This document shows, one piece after another, positions 24,330 through 34,029 of a stretch of DNA of 63,016 nt. Position 1 is the first letter of the stretch. Each line of letters opens with the position of its first letter. This DNA comes from an uncultured Peptoniphilus sp. (lineage in GTDB: Bacteria > Bacillota > Clostridia > Tissierellales > Peptoniphilaceae). The notes beneath the pieces are model-generated. The model saw nothing but the letters and a program-made list of their open reading frames with translations, was not told the DNA's origin and searched no databases. Made by a program: the position numbers and the translations under genes. The DNA lies in contig CABTZF010000005.1 of the NCBI GenBank assembly GCA_902489255.1, positions 1 through 63,016 of the forward strand, in the 5' to 3' direction.

Positions 24330-24884
24330 GTGAGATCAACTAAGAGAAAAGGATTATTTGAAGATTTTTTTGAACATAGGTCATTTTTGATTATGCAATA
24401 TAGTCATGGAGACCTAAGCAAAAAAGAATTTATAAAAAAAAATTTTGACTATCTTATACTAAGGAATATGGTGCCCTATGTAAAAGTAGATTCATATGAA
24501 AAGGGCATGTATAATTATCAATACTATAATATTATGGCAAAGTACTATAAAGGTCTTGCCCGAGAAGTATTTAAGACAAAAAAGCATACAAGATACTATA
24601 ATTACTATATGAATTTAGCAAATAAATTCTATGAAGAAAAGGACAGGTCAATTCTTTCAATATTAAAAGTTGAAGAATTTAAAAATATGGATGCTTACTA
24701 TATAAAATGTCAATCAAAGGCACTACAAAACTTACTTTATGAAATAGTTTTGACTAAACACAAAGAAGCAATATTCCATTCAAAGGCAAAATGGCTTTTG
24801 AATATCTTAGAAGATGAAAATATATTTGAGGATACAACTAAAAAATCCATAATTGATAATTACATTAATGAAAAATATTACTAA
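24330..24884 (+). CDS. Helical protein, probably DUF6648 family
   Basis: A 184-residue, Tyr- and Lys-rich, mostly helical cytosolic protein (NFDYLILRNMVPYVKVDSYEKGMYNYQYYN region about residues 39-70 is characteristic). I recall this pattern as the DUF6648 family of Clostridia, but could not check it. The start is GTG at 24330 with AGGA about seven bases upstream. It ends the run of coupled genes beginning with the thioesterase or DUF1292 gene and is closed by a strong terminator. Confidence 0.65.
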   Translation: MRSTKRKGLFEDFFEHRSFLIMQYSHGDLSKKEFIKKNFDYLILRNMVPYVKVDSYEKGMYNYQYYNIMAKYYKGLAREVFKTKKHTRYYNYYMNLANKFYEEKDRSILSILKVEEFKNMDAYYIKCQSKALQNLLYEIVLTKHKEAIFHSKAKWLLNILEDENIFEDTTKKSIIDNYINEKYY

Positions 24885-24908
24885 TCTCGCAATTTGCGAG
24901 ATTTTTTA
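24883..24908 (+). terminator. Intrinsic terminator
   Basis: AATCTCGCA (24883-24891) pairs perfectly with TGCGAGATT (24895-24903), with a three-base loop and a T run to 24908. Confidence 0.92.
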
Positions 24909-25028
24909 TATGAGTTTAAAATTCAACTTAAATATTGACAGATAAATTGCCAAGTGCTACTTTATTTATAAAGATTATCAGTTAAATATTTATATAAAGT
25001 AAAACTTGTTAAGATTTTGGAGGGTAAT

Positions 25029-26021
25029 GTGAAAAAGAAATACTTTTATAAAATTACATTGTTTTTAGCAATAATTTTATTATGTGCATGCTCAAACAAT
25101 GCCAAGAGAGCAGAGGCAGGGCAAGAGGCAAAAAAAAATAAAGAATTTTTAGATTCTTACGATTTTATAAGGCTTAATAAAACTAGCCTGGGATTAACAG
25201 ACCCAAGAGGATTTGTAGTAGTAGAAAATAAAATTTATATGGTGGATGCCGGAGAAAATTCGGTAAATATTTTTGACCTGGATTTTAAACCTATAAAAAA
25301 ATTAGAAGGCAAAGATATACAGCTAAAGAAACCGGCAGATATTGATTTTTATGAAGATAAATTTTACATAGCAGACATTAAGAATAATAATATTAAAATA
25401 TATGATAAGGATTTTAAACTAATTAATTTTATAAATTTAAGAGAAAAGCCGGACATGAGTTATGGGGAACCCACCTATATAAAAGTTAACGGGAAAGGAA
25501 TTTATATTGCCTATGAGTGTGTTGTAAAAGAAGCTGCCTTTATAGATAAATATTTTGAAGATAGCAGACAACAAATTGGCAAGTTATTTTGGGGATCTTT
25601 AACCAAGGGCGGGAATGATATTTTTGCAGCAAACAGGGGCACACATTTTGAGGGACCCTTTATGGGATTCAAGAATGTTGAAGGATTTAAATCAGGCAAA
25701 GCTAATCTACTAAAAATTGAAGATAATAAAGTTAATGAACTGATAAAATTAGAAGAAGGGCTTATGCCTCTAGCACTTTGCGCAAACGAAGAAAATATAT
25801 ATCTTTTAACCAGCGACTGTAAAATTAATGAATTTTCAAAAGACGGTGAATTTAAAAGAACACTCTTTTCAGATTCATTTAAACCAAAATTTGAAGTTGA
25901 AAACTCATCAAATTATATGCAAATTTACAAAGATAGGCTTTATATAAACTTTGTTAAATATAACACTGATGATGAAGCAAAGAATCAGGCTGTAGAGAAC
26001 ATATTGGTGCTTGATATATAG
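25029..26021 (+). CDS. Lipoprotein with NHL/beta-propeller-like repeats
   Basis: A 330-residue protein with a lipoprotein signal (hydrophobic 8-19, lipobox LLCAC with Cys near 20). The mature part has repeated strand patterns such as RGFVVVENKIYMVDAGENSVNIFDL and DIDFYEDKFYIADIKNNNIKIYD, typical of NHL-type six-bladed propellers. I chose GTG 25029, which has GGAGGG four bases upstream, over TTG 25017. It is expected on the outer face of the membrane; binding partner unknown. It stands alone between two terminators. Confidence 0.72.
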   Translation: MKKKYFYKITLFLAIILLCACSNNAKRAEAGQEAKKNKEFLDSYDFIRLNKTSLGLTDPRGFVVVENKIYMVDAGENSVNIFDLDFKPIKKLEGKDIQLKKPADIDFYEDKFYIADIKNNNIKIYDKDFKLINFINLREKPDMSYGEPTYIKVNGKGIYIAYECVVKEAAFIDKYFEDSRQQIGKLFWGSLTKGGNDIFAANRGTHFEGPFMGFKNVEGFKSGKANLLKIEDNKVNELIKLEEGLMPLALCANEENIYLLTSDCKINEFSKDGEFKRTLFSDSFKPKFEVENSSNYMQIYKDRLYINFVKYNTDDEAKNQAVENILVLDI

Positions 26022-26069
26022 AAAATTTTAAAAAAATAACTACTAAATATAATAAAAACAAATTTGCAA

Positions 26070-26098
26070 AAATCGACTAATTAAGGTCGATTTTTTTT
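26070..26098 (+). terminator. Intrinsic terminator
   Basis: AAATCGAC (26070-26077) pairs with GTCGATTT (26086-26093) around an eight-base loop, followed by T8. Confidence 0.9.
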
Positions 26099-26170
26099 AT
26101 TGGACTTGTAAATATTTTATCTATATATTAAAATAGCCAAATTTCATGTTATAATAATTTAGGTGATTTG

Positions 26171-27451
26171 ATGAGTATTTTATTTAAAAATATTTCTTAT
26201 TTGGATATAGAAAATGAAAAAATTATTGTTGGTGCTGATATTTTTATAGAAGAAGATTATATTAAAACTATTTCTAATAATTTAAAGGTAAAAGCTGATG
26301 ATATTATTGATGGCAAAAATTTACTTATAACACCGGGTTTAGTAAATGCCCATACTCATTTGGGAATGGCTTTTTTTAGGAATTATGCTGATGATTTAAA
26401 GTTAATGGATTGGCTGGAAAATAAAATTTGGCCAATTGAAGCTAAGCTTACAGCTGAAGATATTTATTGGTCTAGTCTTTTATCTATTTGTGAAAATATA
26501 AAAGCAGGAGTTACAAACTTTTGTGATATGTATTATGAAATGGATCAAGTTGCTGAAGCTACTATAAAATCAGGAATAAGGGGAACTTTAACAAGAGGCT
26601 TAACTGATGTTGACGGTTTGGGACTGGCAAAAATCAAATCAGTAAAAAATTTATATAAAAATTATCACAATAGTGGAAACGGAAGGATAAAAATTGTTCC
26701 GGCTCCCCACGCTATTTATACTTGTAGTGAAAATTATTTAATAGAGATTTCAGAGCTTGCTAAAGAATTTGACGGGATTATAAATATTCATTTGTCCGAA
26801 ACAATTGGCGAGGTTGAAGAGTGTAAGTTAAAGCATAAGAAAACTCCTATTGAATATGTAAATTCTTTGGGTCTTCTCGAAAATCATGTAATAGCTGCTC
26901 ATTGCACACATATAACCGATAGGGAAATTGACCTTATAGGTAATAAAAAATTTTTTCCAATTTATAATCTTTCTTCAAATTTAAAACTGGCAAGCGGATT
27001 TACACCGGTTGAAAAGATGTTAAAAAATAATATTCTTATGGGAATCGGGACTGATGGAGATTCATCCAACAACAATCAAAATCTTCTTGAAGATATGCAT
27101 ATTGGAGCCCTTGTAAATAAGGCTGTTGAAATGAATGAAGAGGCTGTTAAGGCAATAGAAATTTTAAGAATGGCTACAATTAACGGTCAAAAAATCTTAG
27201 GTGTAAAAAATGCCGGGCTGGTTAAGGAAAATTATTTGGCGGATTTAACAATTTTTGACTTGAATTCGTTAAATTTCACACCAAGAAATAATTTAATCAA
27301 TGCTCTTGTTTATTCTGCATCTTCAGCTGATGTTAAAGATGTTCTTTGCGGAGGGAAATTTGTCCTAAAAAATAGAGAACTTGTTAATATTGATGAAGAA
27401 AAAGTTAGGTATGAAGTTAATAAACATTGGCAAGATATTAAAGCTAGATAA
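26171..27451 (+). CDS. mtaD: Amidohydrolase: MTA/SAH deaminase-like
   Basis: A 426-residue metal-dependent deaminase of the amidohydrolase superfamily. Metal ligands are visible in NAHTHLGMAFFR (about 59-70), INIHLSE (about 204-210), AHCTHI (about 236-241) and GIGTDGDSSNNN (about 289-300). This set matches 5-methylthioadenosine/S-adenosylhomocysteine deaminases, acting in purine and methionine salvage; related enzymes deaminate guanine or triazines, so the substrate is not certain. ATG 26171 is preferred, with AGGTGA at 26161-26166. An extended -10 TGtTATAAT lies at 26147-26155, so a very short leader is possible. Confidence 0.87.
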   Translation: MSILFKNISYLDIENEKIIVGADIFIEEDYIKTISNNLKVKADDIIDGKNLLITPGLVNAHTHLGMAFFRNYADDLKLMDWLENKIWPIEAKLTAEDIYWSSLLSICENIKAGVTNFCDMYYEMDQVAEATIKSGIRGTLTRGLTDVDGLGLAKIKSVKNLYKNYHNSGNGRIKIVPAPHAIYTCSENYLIEISELAKEFDGIINIHLSETIGEVEECKLKHKKTPIEYVNSLGLLENHVIAAHCTHITDREIDLIGNKKFFPIYNLSSNLKLASGFTPVEKMLKNNILMGIGTDGDSSNNNQNLLEDMHIGALVNKAVEMNEEAVKAIEILRMATINGQKILGVKNAGLVKENYLADLTIFDLNSLNFTPRNNLINALVYSASSADVKDVLCGGKFVLKNRELVNIDEEKVRYEVNKHWQDIKAR

Positions 27452-27466
27452 AATAAAGGGAGAAAA

Positions 27467-28324
27467 ATGGAAAGAGGAAAAACAATTAGGAAATTTCTTA
27501 AAAATATTTGTATAATATTTTTATTAATATTTATATTAACCTATGTTTTTACAATATTATTCAGCTTATTTTTTTATAGGATTTTATCATTGGAAAGAAA
27601 TTTGGAAAATCAAAACCTTGTTTTTTTATTTGCAACTTTGGGAGAAATCTTATCAGCTATATTATTTACTAAATTTATTTTAAAAAAGCCCCTATCATAT
27701 ATATGGCTTAAAAAAGTTGGGGCTTTAAAAAATTTTCTTATGGGACTTTTTATAGGGTTTTTCCAAATTACTTTTTTTGTAGCTATAGCTTTATCTTTAG
27801 GATTTTTAACAATTAATAAATTTGATTTTTCAAGAGCAAACTATATGCTTTTACTTTTTTTAATAGCCTTTACCATTCAATCAAACGGTGAAGAATTTTT
27901 GATAAGAGGTTTGCTTACCAGGGGCATTTTAACAAGATTTAATGAGAATGCAGCTATTTTTATACCGGCTATATTTTTTGGCTTTCTTCATTTGCTAAAT
28001 CCCGGCGTAACTTTAATTTCAACTTTAAATACTATACTAATCGGAATATTTTACGTTTATGTTTTGTTAAGAAGTGAAAATATTCTTTTATCAGGAGGAA
28101 TGCATACCGGATGGAATTTTTCAATGGGATTAATTTATGGTTTTCCTGTGAGTGGAATTACAGGATTTAAGCCTGTAATCAGTTTTAATTTTATTAATAA
28201 AAATGCTCTTGGCTCAATTTATGGTCCGGAGGCAAGTTTTATTGTTACTATAATAATTTTAGTAAGCATTATTTTAATTTATGTTTATGATATATATAAG
28301 AAAAGAGGAATAAATAATGGATAA
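27467..28324 (+). CDS. CPBP-family intramembrane metalloprotease
   Basis: A 285-residue polytopic protein with about seven to eight hydrophobic segments. The CPBP/Abi active-site motifs are present: NGEEFLIRGLLTRG (about 141-154), FGFLHLLNPG (about 167-176) and GGMHTGWNFSMG (about 207-218). The family includes CAAX-type prenyl proteases and bacteriocin-immunity proteins; the substrate here is unknown. AAAGGGAG precedes the ATG and the 3' end overlaps trpS by eight bases. Confidence 0.87.
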   Translation: MERGKTIRKFLKNICIIFLLIFILTYVFTILFSLFFYRILSLERNLENQNLVFLFATLGEILSAILFTKFILKKPLSYIWLKKVGALKNFLMGLFIGFFQITFFVAIALSLGFLTINKFDFSRANYMLLLFLIAFTIQSNGEEFLIRGLLTRGILTRFNENAAIFIPAIFFGFLHLLNPGVTLISTLNTILIGIFYVYVLLRSENILLSGGMHTGWNFSMGLIYGFPVSGITGFKPVISFNFINKNALGSIYGPEASFIVTIIILVSIILIYVYDIYKKRGINNG

Positions 28325-29306
28325 AAAAGTAGTGTATAGTGGGATTCAACCATCTGGTCAGCTTACTATCGGTAATTACATAGGAGCTTTGAGAAATTTT
28401 ATAGATTTGCAAGATGAATATTTGTGCTTATATTGCATAGCTGATTTGCACGCAATCACTGTAGCTCAGGTTCCTAAAGATTTGAGAAAAAATACCCTGG
28501 ATTTAATTGCCCTATATTTGGCAGCAGGGATTGACCCTGAAAAGTCAATAATTTATGTGCAATCTCATGTAAGCGCTCATGCTGAACTTTCATGGGTTTT
28601 AAATACAATAACAGGGCTTGGTCAGCTTCAAAGGATGACTCAATTTAAAGCAAAATCACAAAAAGTTAAAGAGGTTGAGGCGGGGCTTTTAAATTATCCC
28701 GTTTTAATGGCTGCTGATATTTTGCTCTATCAAACCAGTTTTGTACCAGTAGGGGAAGACCAAAGGCAACATTTGGAAATAACAAGAGATATAGCTGAAA
28801 GGTTTAACTTCAGATATTCAGAAACTTTTACAATTCCTGAAATTTTACCGGCAAAAGTTGGCGGCAGAATTATGTCTTTACAAGATCCTCTGTCTAAAAT
28901 GTCTAAGTCTGACAAAAATAAAGATGGATTTATTTTAATAATTGAAGATGAAAATGAAACTAGAAAAAAAATAAAAAAAGCAGTTACCGACTCTCTTGGA
29001 GTAATAAGATACAACGATGAGCAAAAGGGCTTAAAAAATCTTATTGATATTTATGCAGCCTTTTCCGGACTAAAAGTTGAAGAAATTGTAGATAAATACC
29101 AAGATAAGGGATATGGCCTTTTTAAAGAAGAATTGGCTGAAGTTGTTGTAGAAGGACTTAGACCGATAAGAGAAAGATTTAAAGAAATTAGAGAAGATAA
29201 GGCTTATCTTGAAAAAGTATATAAAGAAGGGGCACAAAAAGCCTCCTATATGGCAGAGAAAACTTTGAGAAAAGTATATAAAAAAGTAGGATTTATTCCA
29301 AGGTAG
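28317..29306 (+). CDS. trpS: Tryptophanyl-tRNA synthetase
   Basis: A 329-residue class I synthetase charging tRNA-Trp. The HIGH-type signature is in GIQPSGQLTIGNYIGAL (8-24), the KMSKS signature in LSKMSKSDKNKDG (about 191-203), and GEDQRQHLE (about 146-154) is the usual Trp-adenylate segment. Length is canonical. It lacks a T-box leader of its own because it sits inside an operon, overlapping the CPBP gene. It is followed by pepF after nine bases. Confidence 0.96.
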   Translation: MDKKVVYSGIQPSGQLTIGNYIGALRNFIDLQDEYLCLYCIADLHAITVAQVPKDLRKNTLDLIALYLAAGIDPEKSIIYVQSHVSAHAELSWVLNTITGLGQLQRMTQFKAKSQKVKEVEAGLLNYPVLMAADILLYQTSFVPVGEDQRQHLEITRDIAERFNFRYSETFTIPEILPAKVGGRIMSLQDPLSKMSKSDKNKDGFILIIEDENETRKKIKKAVTDSLGVIRYNDEQKGLKNLIDIYAAFSGLKVEEIVDKYQDKGYGLFKEELAEVVVEGLRPIRERFKEIREDKAYLEKVYKEGAQKASYMAEKTLRKVYKKVGFIPR

Positions 29307-29315
29307 GATATAATT

Positions 29316-31097
29316 ATGAAAATTTTAAAAAGAAAAGAAGTTCCTGAAAGTTTAAAGTGGGATTTAACAAGACTTTATGATAACGACAGGGAATTTTTAA
29401 ACAGTTTGAAAAAAACTTCTGAAAAAATAGATAAATTTTATAAAAATTATAAAGGCAAACTTAAAAGTGAAGCTTATTTATTAGAAGCTCTGGAAGCTTA
29501 TGAAAAAATTCTAGAAGAAATTAGCAGCCTTACAAACTATTCTGAATTAAAGTTGTCTGTTGATATGACAGATGAAGATGCTCAAAAAATTTCAGGAAAA
29601 TATGAAAATTTTGCTTCATCATACCTCTATAAATTAAATTTTTTTGAGAGTGAAATTATAGACCTTGATGAAAAAGTAATAAAAAATCTTATAGAAAAGA
29701 ATACCACCTATAAAAGATATCTTGAAAAACTTTTAGAAAAGAAAGCTCACACTCTAAGTCTGGATGAAGAAGAGCTTATTTCAAAGTTAAACATTTCTTT
29801 AGATGGACCCTATGGAACTTATGAAGTTTGCAAGCTTTCTGATATGGACTTTGATGATTTTGAAGTCGATGGTAAAACTTATAAGAATTCCTATGGAAAT
29901 TATGAGAATTTATATTGCTATTCTAAAAATACGGAAATTAGAAGAAAATCATATAATTCTTTTTATAATGAATTGAAAAAATATAAAAATACAACGGCAT
30001 CAGTTTATATTAATCATGTAAAAACAGAAAAACAGTTGGCAAGCATTAGAGGTTATGATTCAGTATTTGATTATTTACTTTTTGACCAAGAAGTTACAAA
30101 AGAAATGTATTTTAAGCAAATTGACTTGTTTATGGATGAATTTTCTCCGGTAATTAGAAAATATCTTGCTACGGTAAAAAAATACTATAAACTTGATAAA
30201 ATGACCTTTGCCGATATAAAACTGAAAATTGAAAAAGACAATAAATTTACTATTGAAAATGCCGAAAAAGAAATCTGTGATGCTTTAAAAATTATGGGAG
30301 AAGATTATTTGGAAAGAGCCAAATCCGCTTTTACCGACAGGTGGGTAGATTATGCCAATAATGTTGGAAAGAGTACCGGGGGATTTTGTGCATCGCCCTA
30401 TAGAAAAGGTTCTTATATTCTTATGACCTTTGCCGAAGTCTTATCTAGCGGATTTACTCTTAGTCATGAAATAGGACATGGTGTTCATTTTTCATTTGCT
30501 CAGGAGTTTAACAAGATTTTAGAAGAAGAACCTTCCCTATACATGATTGAAGCTCCGTCTACAATGAATGAATTAATTTTTGCAAATTCCATGATTGAAA
30601 AGGCAAAGACAAGGGAAGAAAAATTATTTATTTATTCAGCCTTAGTTGGTGATACTTATTTTCACAACTGTGTAACTCATCTTTTGGAAGCGGCTTTTCA
30701 AAGAGAGATATACCTAATTCTTTACAGGGGTGAAGACCTGACTGAAAATATTTTAGAAGAAAAGTTTGGTCAAATTTTAGAAAGATTTTTTGGAGATTCG
30801 ATAGAAATTGATAATTGTGCAAAACTCACATGGATGAGACAACCTCATTATTATATGGGATTATATTCTTATGTATATTCAGCCAGTCTATCAATAGCTA
30901 CACAGGTTTTTTTAAAAATTAAAGAAGATAGGACTTATGCAAAAAAATGGATAAAGGTTTTAGAATCAGGAGGTTCAAAAACTCTCAGAGAAACCTTGGC
31001 TATTGTAGATATTAATATTGATGATACAAGCTTTATAGAAAACGCAATATCTTATGTTGATGAACTTGTAAAAGAGATGGAAGGATTATTACAGTAA
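29316..31097 (+). CDS. pepF: Oligoendopeptidase F (M3B)
   Basis: A 593-residue cytosolic zinc endopeptidase that degrades oligopeptides. The zinc site HEIGHGVHFSF is at about 386-396, followed by the distal Glu in EAPSTMNE (about 413-420), the third zinc ligand. The N-terminal helical lid (1-200) and the C-terminal RQPHYYMGLYSYVYSAS segment are typical of PepF. AGGAT precedes the ATG. It is the last gene before the valS T-box promoter. Confidence 0.95.
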   Translation: MKILKRKEVPESLKWDLTRLYDNDREFLNSLKKTSEKIDKFYKNYKGKLKSEAYLLEALEAYEKILEEISSLTNYSELKLSVDMTDEDAQKISGKYENFASSYLYKLNFFESEIIDLDEKVIKNLIEKNTTYKRYLEKLLEKKAHTLSLDEEELISKLNISLDGPYGTYEVCKLSDMDFDDFEVDGKTYKNSYGNYENLYCYSKNTEIRRKSYNSFYNELKKYKNTTASVYINHVKTEKQLASIRGYDSVFDYLLFDQEVTKEMYFKQIDLFMDEFSPVIRKYLATVKKYYKLDKMTFADIKLKIEKDNKFTIENAEKEICDALKIMGEDYLERAKSAFTDRWVDYANNVGKSTGGFCASPYRKGSYILMTFAEVLSSGFTLSHEIGHGVHFSFAQEFNKILEEEPSLYMIEAPSTMNELIFANSMIEKAKTREEKLFIYSALVGDTYFHNCVTHLLEAAFQREIYLILYRGEDLTENILEEKFGQILERFFGDSIEIDNCAKLTWMRQPHYYMGLYSYVYSASLSIATQVFLKIKEDRTYAKKWIKVLESGGSKTLRETLAIVDINIDDTSFIENAISYVDELVKEMEGLLQ

Positions 31098-31112
31098 TGG
31101 AGATAAGCTCAG

Positions 31113-31141
31113 TTGACAAAAATATAAATTATTCATATAAT
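31113..31141 (+). promoter_or_regulatory. Consensus promoter of the valS T-box transcript
   Basis: TTGACA (31113-31118) and TATAAT (31136-31141) with a 17-base spacer: a perfect sigma-A consensus, fitting a gene controlled mainly by leader attenuation. Confidence 0.92.
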
Positions 31142-31147
31142 AAGAAT

Positions 31148-31376
31148 AATTTTATATGACCATAAAAAAGAGGAGTAGCAAAATTTTAATTTTAGAGAGG
31201 AGTCGGCAGCTGAAAGACTTTATTAAAATCTTGTCAAGGTAGCTTTTTTGTCTTTCACGTTGAAAAAAGTAGATGTGAACGAGTGATTCCGTTATAAATT
31301 TTGAGAGTTTATTTATTTTAAATAAAAATTAAGGTGGTACCGCGTCTTTCGTCCTTAGGATGAAAGACTTTTTTAT
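31148..31376 (+). promoter_or_regulatory. T-box leader of valS (specifier GUA, Val)
   Basis: The leader holds the stem I base AAAAAAG (31164-31170) pairing with CTTTTTT (31243-31249). An S-turn-like GAGTA (31174-31178) faces the specifier triplet GTA at 31239-31241. The AGAGAGG and GGCAGCTG elements lie at 31194-31212. The canonical T-box AAGGTGGTACCGCG is at 31332-31345, and an overlapping terminator is at 31345-31375. Uncharged tRNA-Val should stabilise the antiterminator and turn on valS. Confidence 0.93.
31345..31375 (+). terminator. T-box attenuator terminator
   Basis: GTCTTTCGTCC pairs with GGATGAAAGAC (one G-T pair) and is followed by T6. An in-frame ATG at 31360 lies inside this stem and is not a credible start. 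Confidence 0.92.
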
Positions 31377-31389
31377 TGAAAGGAGAAAT

Positions 31390-34029
31390 ATGAAAGAGTT
31401 AAATAAAGTTTATAATCCAAAAGAATTTGAAGAAAATATTTATGAATATTGGATGGAAAATAAATATTTTGTGGCAGAAGTAGATAAGAACAAAAAACCA
31501 TATTCAATAGTTATGCCGCCGCCAAATGTTACAGGAAATTTGCACATGGGTCATGCTCTGAACGGAACTATTCAGGACATATTAATTCGTACAAAGAGGA
31601 TGCAGGGATATAGTACTCTTTGGCTACCCGGGACTGACCATGCGTCAATTTCCACAGAAGCAAAAATTGTCGGAAAGTTAAGAGATGAAGGCAAAGAAAA
31701 AGAAGACTTGGGTAGAGAAAAATTTTTGGAAGAAGCTTGGGCTTGGACCGAAGAATATGGTGGAAATATAAAAAATCAATTTAAAAAGTTGGGAGCATCA
31801 TGCGACTGGTCAAGAGAAAGGTTTACTTTGGACGAAACTCTCTCAAGGGCTGTTGGTCAAGTTTTTGTTGAGCTGTATAAAAAAGATTTAATTTATAGAG
31901 GTTCAAGAATTATTAACTGGTGTCCTAATTGCAAAACTTCTATTTCTGATGCTGAAGTGGACCACATTGACCATGATGGAGAAATTTGGTACTTTTTATA
32001 TCCTTTTGAAAATGGAGAGGGAGGCATTGAAATTGCAACTACAAGACCTGAAACTATTCCCGGCGACTTAGCTATTGCAGTTAATCCAAAGGATGAAAGA
32101 TATAAAGATATTGTGGGGAAAAATGTAAAAATCCCTGTGATGGGAGATAAGTTAATACCCATTATTGCAGATGAATATGTTGACATGGAATTTGGTTCAG
32201 GAGCTGTAAAGATAACTCCATCCCATGACCCTAATGATTTTGAAGTTGGTGCAAGACATAATTTGGGTCAATTAAAAATAATGGCTGATGACGGACATTT
32301 GAATGAAAATGCCGGAGCCTATAAGGGTATGGAAAGAAATGAAGCAAGGAAGAAAATAATTGAAGATTTTAAGGCAAAAGGCTATTATGTTGGCAAGAAA
32401 AAGCACCACAATGCAGTTGGCCATTGCAGTAGATGTAATACGGTTATCGAACCTTTAATTTCTAAACAATGGTTTGTTAAGATGGAAAGTTTAGCCAAAC
32501 CTGCCCTTGAAGCTTACAGAAGCGGAGATCTTAAAATCATACCTGAAAGATTTGGAAAAATTTACGAAAATTGGCTTTTGAATATTCGTGACTGGAACAT
32601 TTCAAGACAACTTTGGTGGGGACACAGACTTCCGGTTTGGTATGATGAAGATGGAGAATTTATTGTTTCTTTAGAGGATCCTAACGGCAAGGAAGAATAC
32701 AAGGGTAAAAAATATATTCAAGATGAAGATACACTTGATACATGGTTTTCATCAGCTTTGTGGCCTTTTTCAACTTTAGGATGGCCGGATAAAACCGAAG
32801 ATTTAGATTATTTCTTTCCAACGAATGTTCTTGTAACCGGTTATGATATTATTTTCTTCTGGGTAATCAGAATGGTATTTTCATCTCTTGAACAAATGGG
32901 AGAAATTCCTTTCAAAGATGTTCTTTTAAATGGACTCATTAGAGATGAACAAGGCAGAAAAATGTCAAAATCTTTGGGTAACGGTATTGACCCGTTGGAA
33001 ATTATTGCCGACTACGGAGCTGATGCTTTGAGATTTACCCTTGTTACAGGAAACACTCCCGGTAATGATATGAGATTTTATATTAAAAGGGTTGAATCTT
33101 CAAGAAATTTTGCCAATAAGTTGTGGAATGCAACTCGATTTATAATGATGAATTTATCTGATCAAATAGAAGACTCCAACTTTGACAAGGATAAGCTACT
33201 AGACCAAGATAAGTGGATTATTTCAAAACTGGAAAAGACAATAAAATCAATTACTGAAAAAATAGATAAATATGAAATAGGACTTGCAGCCGGTGATATT
33301 TATAATTTTATTTGGTCTGATTTTTGTGATTGGTATATAGAAATGGTTAAGCCGACTTTATATTCAGAAGGAGATAAGGTTAATACACAAAAAGTTTTAT
33401 TATTTATACTAGAAAATATTTTAAAACTTTTGCATCCCTTTATGCCATTTATAACTGAAGAAATTTGGCAAAGTTTGCCTAAGAGGAAGATGGCTTTAAT
33501 AGTTGCACCTTGGCCTGTATTTAATGAAGAATATAACTTCACTTCTGAAGAAGCAGCTATAGAATATGTTGAAGATGCAATAAAGAGTATAAGAAATACA
33601 AGAAGCAATATGAATATTGAAAATTCAAGAAAAGCTAATGTGATTATTCTGACAAAAGATAAAAAAGTAGAGGAAATTTTAAGTAGAAATAAAGACCAAT
33701 TTTTAAACCTGGCTTATGCAAAATCTATAAGCATAACAGAAGATGAAAATATAAAAAATAAAGATCAAGTTTCTATAGTTATAGATAAGGCTGAAATTTT
33801 ACTTCCTTTAGCAGACTTAATAGATTTTGAAAAAGAACTTGAAAGGCTCAACAATGAAAAAAAGGAAGCTGAAGCTGAAAAGAAAAGAGCAGAAGGTAAA
33901 TTAAAAAATCAAGGTTTTATAAGCAAGGCACCTGAAAAGCTAGTTGAAGAAGAAAGAGCAAAGGTAAAAAAATATTCTGAAATAATTAAAAATATAGATG
34001 AAAATATTGGTCAAATAAAAAACAGATGA
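31390..34029 (+). CDS. valS: Valyl-tRNA synthetase
   Basis: An 879-residue class I synthetase. HIGH-type PPPNVTGNLHMGHAL is at about 43-57, and the KMSKS loop GRKMSKSLGNG at about 520-530. An editing CP1 domain (about 190-340, TTRPETIPGDLAIAV), a zinc-like CPNC/CSRC pair (NWCPNCKT, GHCSRCNT) and a C-terminal Glu/Lys-rich coiled-coil arm (about 800-879) complete it. I chose ATG 31390, with AAAGGAG eight bases upstream, rather than the ATG at 31360 inside the attenuator stem. Controlled by the T-box; overlaps folC by four bases. Confidence 0.97.
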   Translation: MKELNKVYNPKEFEENIYEYWMENKYFVAEVDKNKKPYSIVMPPPNVTGNLHMGHALNGTIQDILIRTKRMQGYSTLWLPGTDHASISTEAKIVGKLRDEGKEKEDLGREKFLEEAWAWTEEYGGNIKNQFKKLGASCDWSRERFTLDETLSRAVGQVFVELYKKDLIYRGSRIINWCPNCKTSISDAEVDHIDHDGEIWYFLYPFENGEGGIEIATTRPETIPGDLAIAVNPKDERYKDIVGKNVKIPVMGDKLIPIIADEYVDMEFGSGAVKITPSHDPNDFEVGARHNLGQLKIMADDGHLNENAGAYKGMERNEARKKIIEDFKAKGYYVGKKKHHNAVGHCSRCNTVIEPLISKQWFVKMESLAKPALEAYRSGDLKIIPERFGKIYENWLLNIRDWNISRQLWWGHRLPVWYDEDGEFIVSLEDPNGKEEYKGKKYIQDEDTLDTWFSSALWPFSTLGWPDKTEDLDYFFPTNVLVTGYDIIFFWVIRMVFSSLEQMGEIPFKDVLLNGLIRDEQGRKMSKSLGNGIDPLEIIADYGADALRFTLVTGNTPGNDMRFYIKRVESSRNFANKLWNATRFIMMNLSDQIEDSNFDKDKLLDQDKWIISKLEKTIKSITEKIDKYEIGLAAGDIYNFIWSDFCDWYIEMVKPTLYSEGDKVNTQKVLLFILENILKLLHPFMPFITEEIWQSLPKRKMALIVAPWPVFNEEYNFTSEEAAIEYVEDAIKSIRNTRSNMNIENSRKANVIILTKDKKVEEILSRNKDQFLNLAYAKSISITEDENIKNKDQVSIVIDKAEILLPLADLIDFEKELERLNNEKKEAEAEKKRAEGKLKNQGFISKAPEKLVEEERAKVKKYSEIIKNIDENIGQIKNR

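Noticed and set aside
31360..31389. Upstream ATG for ValS
   Set aside because: It lies inside the T-box terminator stem and has no ribosome site; ATG 31390 follows AAAGGAG.
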